Positions 63,001-64,000 of a DNA stretch of 64,000 bases are shown piece by piece. Source of the DNA: Phoebastria nigripes (lineage: Eukaryota > Chordata > Aves > Procellariiformes > Diomedeidae). How positions within the stretch are numbered: position 1 is the stretch's first letter; each line of letters starts with the position of its first letter. Under the pieces are notes generated by a model. It saw nothing but the letters and a program-made list of their open reading frames with translations. It had not been told where the DNA came from and searched no databases. The translations under genes and the position numbers were made by a program. Where the stretch lies: the NCBI GenBank assembly GCA_035582835.1, contig JAYKAV010002969.1, positions 359,070-423,069 on the forward strand, in the 5' to 3' direction.

Positions 63001-63214
63001 ACAGTCCAGGCTTGTGTTTTAATTTGTGATAGTTTGGTTAAAATGCAGGTATGTTTTTATTTTAGAGCAATAGATTTATTTTAACACTCTGTTTTCTAGA
63101 TTTTTCCCATATTGAGTTAAGGATCCTTGCTGACTTATCATCGGAACCAGAACTTTTGAAACTGTTCCAAGAACCTGAAACCACCGATATCTTTTCCACT
63201 CTGGCTTCTCAGTG
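16336..63214 (+). CDS. POLN: POLN, DNA polymerase nu (17 coding exons seen; 3' part beyond window)
   Basis: POLN is an A-family DNA polymerase related to POLQ and HELQ/PolA, active in nuclear DNA and known for low-fidelity, translesion-type synthesis. Seventeen exons join in consistent phase into residues 1-647 plus two bases of codon 648. The N-terminal third (about 1-200) is weakly conserved. From about residue 200 the inactive exonuclease-like and thumb regions follow: [16 protein letters not shown] near 311, [14 protein letters not shown] near 336-349, [23 protein letters not shown]. Then come [16 protein letters not shown], the T-G-R-L-S motif (Arg558) with [10 protein letters not shown], and motif A (Asp610, [10 protein letters not shown]). 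The family Gln of motif A is His here. Motifs B and C are off the right edge. The start ATG at 16336 has A at -3 and G at +4 and matches the human N-terminal pattern M-E-x-Y...PLS..AQ+IM. Confidence 0.96.
16469..19981 (+). other. POLN intron
   Basis: Intron of about 3.5 kb. A cryptic exon-like block at 18425-18503 is bounded by an acceptor and a donor but has an in-frame stop. Otherwise I see nothing that I can name. A GC-richer stretch at about 18830-19400 is not recognised. Confidence 0.55.
19982..20043 (+). CDS. POLN: POLN exon 2 (residues 45-65), with a GC splice donor
   Basis: The acceptor ttttttaaag ends at 19981. Translation continuing from the one-base phase of the previous exon gives [21 protein letters not shown], a charged stretch typical of the poorly conserved POLN N-terminus. 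The 62-nt length restores phase 0, exactly what the next exon at 23295 needs. The donor would be aaaag|gcaagc, a GC-AG intron with a good match to the rest of the U1 consensus. The nearest GT (attgtaag, 20056 area) would give the wrong phase. Confidence 0.7.
20044..23294 (+). other. POLN intron (GC-AG type)
   Basis: Intron of about 3.25 kb, AT-rich, with no recognised repeat. It contains ambiguous bases near 22217, 22418 and 23037. The acceptor is aattttcccag, ending at 23294. Confidence 0.55.
23295..23783 (+). CDS. POLN: POLN exon 3 (residues 66-228)
   Basis: A 489-nt phase 0 exon, the largest POLN exon here, bounded by tttcccag and gagcag|gttagt. The first two thirds are a low-conservation linker with Lys/Arg-rich PLKRKQDV. 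The end, [20 protein letters not shown] and SSQLNSEQ, aligns to the conserved start of the polymerase nu body in mammals. An open frame beginning at the ATG at 23391 covers only part of it; the upstream 32 codons are also open and in frame. Confidence 0.95.
23784..24288 (+). other. POLN intron with long A tract
   Basis: A 505-nt intron dominated by a 38-nt A homopolymer at 23991-24028. The acceptor is tacttaacag, ending at 24288. Confidence 0.6.
23991..24028 (+). repeat. Poly(A) tract of 38 bases
   Basis: An uninterrupted run of A of 38 bases, about 210 bp after the exon 3 donor. There is no recognised retrotransposed body immediately upstream, so it may be a simple homopolymer. Its length is likely unreliable. 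Confidence 0.95.
24289..24479 (+). CDS. POLN: POLN exon 4 (residues 229-291 plus split codon)
   Basis: A 191-nt exon bounded by cttaacag and gctcg|gtgaga. It encodes [37 protein letters not shown] and the first two bases of an Arg codon. The block matches the conserved S-S-V-R-G-I-V-V-L-V and W-D-Q-E-Q-E-A-H pattern of mammalian POLN (exonuclease-like subdomain without catalytic carboxylates). Confidence 0.95.
24480..26302 (+). other. POLN intron
   Basis: AT-rich intron of about 1.8 kb. It has a small imperfect repeat of a 'taaaatctat' unit at about 25750-25790. I see nothing else that I recognise. Confidence 0.55.
26303..26415 (+). CDS. POLN: POLN exon 5 (residues 292-329 plus split codon)
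   Basis: A 113-nt exon bounded by ttctgtgcag and aacaag|gtaact. It encodes [20 protein letters not shown], then [18 protein letters not shown]. The FNAKDF block is a strong POLN signature. Confidence 0.95.
26416..29535 (+). other. POLN intron with unidentified GC-richer blocks
   Basis: A 3.1-kb intron. The part at about 27790-28620 is GC-richer than its surroundings and has an open frame of 167 codons (27793-28296), but I do not recognise it. A G-rich run lies at 29263-29281. No CR1 tail was seen. Confidence 0.5.
29263..29281 (+). repeat. G-rich run (three G runs of 5, 6, 6)
   Basis: Three runs of G separated by single T, in an AT-rich intron about 250 bp before POLN exon 6. Only three distinct runs are present, so a classical quadruplex is not certain. 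Confidence 0.85.
29536..29693 (+). CDS. POLN: POLN exon 6 (residues 330-382)
   Basis: A 158-nt exon bounded by tttttgtag and gcatcg|gtaagt, ending in phase 0. It encodes [20 protein letters not shown], then [15 protein letters not shown]. The LDPRIAAWL and P-S-F-E blocks are hallmarks of A-family nuclear polymerases such as POLN and POLQ. Confidence 0.96.
32937..32962 (+). repeat. Poly(T) tract of 26 bases
   Basis: An uninterrupted run of 26 T, possibly the tail of a minus-strand insertion. No recognisable body was found downstream, so it may be a simple homopolymer. Confidence 0.9.
34593..35118 (+). mobile_element. Old decayed CR1 LINE 3' fragment
   Basis: It shares a block order with the copy at 4750-5170. 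First comes a caatgtgtagcagcagccaa-like segment, then 'aaaaccttggtgcactcac.. cttga.gactg', then 'aaattattatgaaggc', 'caaatcctgc' and 'gagtcatttgatga'. The two are diverged by many substitutions and indels, so both are old. All frames are broken. It ends near a short T tract (35119-35136). It is assigned to ancient amniote CR1 from its resemblance to their 3' ends. Confidence 0.65.
36532..36600 (+). CDS. POLN: POLN exon 7 (residues 383-405)
   Basis: A 69-nt phase 0 exon bounded by tttatatcag and ttacag|gtaaga. It encodes [20 protein letters not shown] followed by DLQ, and aligns with the mammalian block that leads into LWQLFRTLELPLI. Confidence 0.94.
36601..38090 (+). other. POLN intron with a CR1 tail
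   Basis: A 1.5-kb intron that holds a CR1-type 3' end at about 37030-37243. The rest is AT-rich and unrecognised. The acceptor is ttgctttacag, ending at 38090. Confidence 0.6.
37030..37243 (+). mobile_element. CR1-type LINE 3' end (diverged subfamily)
   Basis: It encodes [20 protein letters not shown] and RHLDNAI, the CR1 ORF2 C-terminus. A short 3' UTR follows, with 'ttggactagatggtcgtagg tcccttccaagtgaactatt' (split here for length) and an ATTTTATTCTG tail resembling the CR1 terminal octamer repeats. It is 5'-truncated and on the same strand as POLN. Its 3' UTR differs from that of the 40.8-kb and 55.8-kb copies, which suggests another CR1 subfamily. Confidence 0.8.
38091..38151 (+). CDS. 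POLN: POLN exon 8 (residues 406-425 plus split codon)
   Basis: A 61-nt exon bounded by tgctttacag and ctggcag|gtatga. It encodes [20 protein letters not shown]. The LELPLI block is strongly conserved in A-family polymerases at the start of the polymerase proper. Confidence 0.95.
38359..38423 (+). CDS. POLN: POLN exon 9 (residues 426-447)
   Basis: A 65-nt exon bounded by gtgtttacag and ctgggg|gtaaat. It encodes [20 protein letters not shown] then LG. It follows the previous exon after an intron of only 207 nt and continues the L-A-x-M-E pattern of the thumb region. Confidence 0.94.
38424..39249 (+). other. POLN intron
   Basis: An 826-nt AT-rich intron; I see nothing of note in it. The acceptor is taatttatag, ending at 39249. 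Confidence 0.6.
39250..39333 (+). CDS. POLN: POLN exon 10 (residues 448-475)
   Basis: An 84-nt phase 0 exon encoding [20 protein letters not shown] then TSSSQLRE, bounded by aatttatag and agagag|gtaata. The thumb-region block E-L-E-Q-E-A-H-x-V-A-G-E-R-F is nearly the same in mammals. Confidence 0.96.
39334..39766 (+). other. POLN intron
   Basis: A 433-nt AT-rich intron with no recognised element. The acceptor cttcctctag ends at 39766. Confidence 0.6.
39767..39856 (+). CDS. POLN: POLN exon 11 (residues 476-505)
   Basis: A 90-nt phase 0 exon bounded by ttcctctag and gttgtg|gtgaga. It encodes [15 protein letters not shown] then [15 protein letters not shown]. The L-F-x-K-L-K-L-H and S-T-S-E-x-V blocks correspond to the thumb region of the polymerase. 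Confidence 0.95.
40819..41745 (-). mobile_element. CR1 LINE, 5'-truncated, copy 1 of a near-identical inverted pair
   Basis: Read on the minus strand, it carries the C-terminal part of CR1 ORF2, with [17 protein letters not shown] at about 41597-41547 and [20 protein letters not shown] after it. In a second frame come [40 protein letters not shown] and [19 protein letters not shown]. The 3' UTR ends at the low coordinate, with a CR1-like 'ggttggaaaagacctttagg' (seen on + as printed). It is truncated 5' of about 41745. The frame breaks at a run of five G near 41364-41367. It lies antisense to POLN inside an intron. Confidence 0.93.
42592..42623 (+). repeat. TG/TA-rich microsatellite
   Basis: (TG)n followed by mixed tatacatatgtatgtgtg, about 32 bp, in a POLN intron. 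Confidence 0.85.
43012..43068 (+). CDS. POLN: POLN exon 12 (residues 506-524)
   Basis: A 57-nt phase 0 exon bounded by ttattttgcag and cgtcag|gtgagc. It encodes [19 protein letters not shown], the conserved [12 protein letters not shown] element before the active-site motifs. It is the first of three in-phase exons lying between the two inverted CR1 copies. Confidence 0.96.
43069..43489 (+). other. POLN intron
   Basis: A 421-nt AT-rich intron with no recognised element. Confidence 0.6.
43490..43543 (+). CDS. POLN: POLN exon 13 (residues 525-542)
   Basis: A 54-nt phase 0 exon bounded by tgtaatttag and agaaag|gtagaa. It encodes [18 protein letters not shown], equivalent to V-H-K-I-K-S-T-F-V-D-G-L in mammals. 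Confidence 0.95.
43785..43850 (+). CDS. POLN: POLN exon 14 (residues 543-564), T-G-R-L-S motif
   Basis: A 66-nt phase 0 exon bounded by gactacag and catcca|gtaagt. It encodes [20 protein letters not shown] then HP. The T-V-T-G-R-L-S element (residues 554-560) is A-family motif 1, and its Arg558 corresponds to the arginine that contacts the primer/template and supports catalysis in PolI. The motif is intact. The following exon completes the P-N-I-Q-G-I stretch. Confidence 0.97.
55794..56577 (+). mobile_element. CR1 LINE, 5'-truncated, copy 2 of a near-identical inverted pair
   Basis: It matches the copy at 40819-41745 over nearly its whole length in the opposite orientation. It begins at gagattcaacaaggcc and carries the C-terminal ORF2 blocks [40 protein letters not shown] and [19 protein letters not shown]. 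It ends in a CR1 3' UTR with a 'aactctatgattccatg' tail. The same five-G frame break is present (about 56016-56020). Visible differences from copy 1 are few and mostly C/T or G/A changes. An N lies at 56120. It is sense to POLN. Confidence 0.94.
57012..58185 (-). mobile_element. Older CR1 LINE fragment with RT-domain remnants
   Basis: Read on the minus strand from about 58185, the frames recall CR1 reverse transcriptase. They include a [24 protein letters not shown] block and [20 protein letters not shown]. Next come the [21 protein letters not shown] catalytic strand (about 57915-57850), a degraded middle, and a C-terminus near 57260-57135 with [10 protein letters not shown] and [13 protein letters not shown]. 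The 3' UTR ends at about 57012 in a C-rich tract on the + strand. Several stops and frame shifts mark it as dead. An N at 57876 falls in the first catalytic aspartate codon (Asp or Glu). It lies tail-to-tail with the 55794-56577 copy. Confidence 0.9.
57061..57084 (-). repeat. C-rich run (G-rich on the minus strand)
   Basis: On the minus strand the G runs are 8, 6 and 6 long, separated by single T. The 8-run could be split to supply a fourth tract, so a quadruplex on the minus strand is possible. It lies in the 3' UTR of the older CR1, where bird CR1 elements normally carry a short C run; here it has expanded. Confidence 0.85.
60977..61034 (+). CDS. POLN: POLN exon 15 (residues 565-583 plus split codon)
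   Basis: A 58-nt exon bounded by tatttgtag and ataaaag|gtaaac. It encodes [19 protein letters not shown] and one base of the next codon. N-I-Q-G-I is the A-family P-N-x-Q-x-I element that follows T-G-R-L-S, here split over exons 14 and 15. Confidence 0.96.
61035..62592 (+). other. POLN intron
   Basis: An AT-rich intron of about 1.56 kb. An open frame of 151 codons (61601-62056) has no family resemblance and begins within non-exonic sequence. No repeat was recognised. The acceptor is tctcctctctag, ending at 62592. Confidence 0.55.
62593..62670 (+). CDS. POLN: POLN exon 16 (residues 584-609 plus split codon)
   Basis: A 78-nt exon bounded by ctctctag and gcagcag|gtaaga. It encodes [20 protein letters not shown] then YTFLAA, the strand that leads directly into motif A. 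Confidence 0.96.
63100..63214 (+). CDS. POLN: POLN exon 17 (residues 610-647), motif A
   Basis: A 115-nt exon bounded by gttttctag and cagtg|gtaaga. The split codon gives Asp610, the metal-binding aspartate, followed by [15 protein letters not shown]. The usual motif A is D-Y/F-S-Q-I-E-L-R; here the codon at residue 613 is cat (His) instead of a Gln codon. The rest continues PELLKLF, then [11 protein letters not shown] at the end, where the Trp codon is split. The intact Glu615 and Arg617 of the motif are present. Confidence 0.96.
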
Positions 63215-63771
63215 GTAAGAGTAAATGTTGCATTTTTTTGACAGTAATTAGACAAAATAGTAAGAATAACTTAAACTATTTTATTACTGCATAGCGATGA
63301 CAGTATTTTGCTACAGTATCTATTGTTAATACTGTTTTAACACTACGTATTATAATTCCTTTCTGTCTTTCTGAGCCTTTTCTTCTCCACTGTGGTAATT
63401 ACCATATGTCAAAATGTTGCAATCCAACTGACCAGTATGAGCCTTGTGACTGAAACTGCTGCAATAATACATTGTGAACAGTGCATGCTGATAACTTTCT
63501 CACTGTATTATTGTTCACCAATTCTTTTTAAAAATCCAGAGCAGCAGTTAAGTACATTATCCATCTGAAAAATTGCAGAACAACTTTTCTCAGTAAAAGT
63601 ACAAGCATTTTTGAAACCTGCTTGGTTATCCAGTAGAAGTATTGGAATCAAATTACATATGTACAAGAAACAGAGACACTAGAGCTCATGGGATTCCTTT
63701 GAACTCATAGGGTTTAGTGCTTCCATCTTCTGGTGGATGATGTGATACTTGGAAAAAGTGGTACTTCAGTA

Positions 63772-63792
63772 ATACATACATACATACATACA
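63772..63792 (+). repeat. (ATAC)n microsatellite
   Basis: Five-plus units of atac immediately before the CR1 start. It may mark the insertion point. Confidence 0.9.
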
Positions 63793-63799
63793 GTAACTG

Positions 63800-64000
63800 T
63801 ATGTCAGGGAGTGTTTCGACTGTCTAGAGCTTGACGACTGTGGAGATGACAAAGTCGAGTGCTTATGGGTAAGGATAAGGGGGAAGGCCAACAAGGCAGA
63901 TATCCTGCTGGGAGTCTGTTATAGGCCACCCAACCAGGATGAAGAGGCCGATGAAGCATTCTACAAGCGGCTGGCAGAAGTCTCGCGATCGCTAGCCCTT
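63800..64000 (+). mobile_element. CR1 LINE endonuclease region, open, cut by the window edge
   Basis: From about 63804 an open frame encodes VRECFDCLELDDCGDDKVEC, then LWVRIRGKANKADILLGVCY, RPPNQDEEADEAF and YKRLAEVSRSLAL. This is the CR1 ORF2 apurinic endonuclease domain, with the G-V-C-Y-R-P-P signature. No stop or shift is seen in about 65 codons. It may therefore be a long element running past the right edge. Sense to POLN. Confidence 0.88.

Larger units (their letters stand above)
63215..64000 (+). other. POLN intron, continuing off the window
   Basis: No further POLN exon is seen up to 64000. A short ATAC microsatellite and the start of a CR1 element occupy the last 230 bp. Confidence 0.6.

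Noticed and set aside
1..64000. CRISPR arrays, operons, ribosome binding sites and bacterial elements
   Set aside because: Spliced genes, a CpG island and CR1 elements show a vertebrate nuclear genome. No regularly spaced repeats were seen.

Overview
The window is vertebrate nuclear DNA, almost certainly from a bird. It is AT-rich, with long introns and GT-AG exon junctions. It carries several CR1 LINE fragments of bird type, including the 3' end sequence that follows bird CR1 ORF2. Isolated single N bases are scattered through it, which look like ambiguous consensus positions rather than assembly gaps.

Layout. Positions 1-4300 are gene-free flank. Positions 4310-5365 hold an old decayed CR1 that ends beside a CpG-island promoter (about 5390-6440) with a first-exon splice donor at 6133. 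HAUS3 (augmin complex subunit 3) follows on the + strand. Its four coding exons between 7681 and 13629 join in frame to an intact 606-residue protein. POLN (DNA polymerase nu, an A-family polymerase) starts at 16336, also on the + strand. Seventeen coding exons joined in consistent phase give the first 647 residues. They run through the T-G-R-L-S motif and motif A; the rest of the palm and fingers, with motifs B and C, lies beyond the right edge.

HAUS3 and POLN are in tandem with no second CpG island between them. The first POLN coding exon opens with a splice acceptor, so the POLN message probably begins at the HAUS3 promoter and splices past the HAUS3 coding exons. The human genes have the same close arrangement.

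POLN introns hold the younger repeats. Two nearly identical CR1 copies (40819-41745, minus; 55794-56577, plus) lie in opposite orientation and flank three in-phase POLN exons totalling 177 nt. A third, older CR1 (57012-58185, minus) lies tail-to-tail with the second. A fourth starts at about 63800 with an open endonuclease-domain frame and runs off the edge. No prokaryotic genes, CRISPR arrays, rRNA genes or recognisable tRNA genes were seen. The points most worth a second look are the inverted CR1 pair, a probable GC-AG intron in POLN, a Gln-to-His change in POLN motif A, and the shared promoter.
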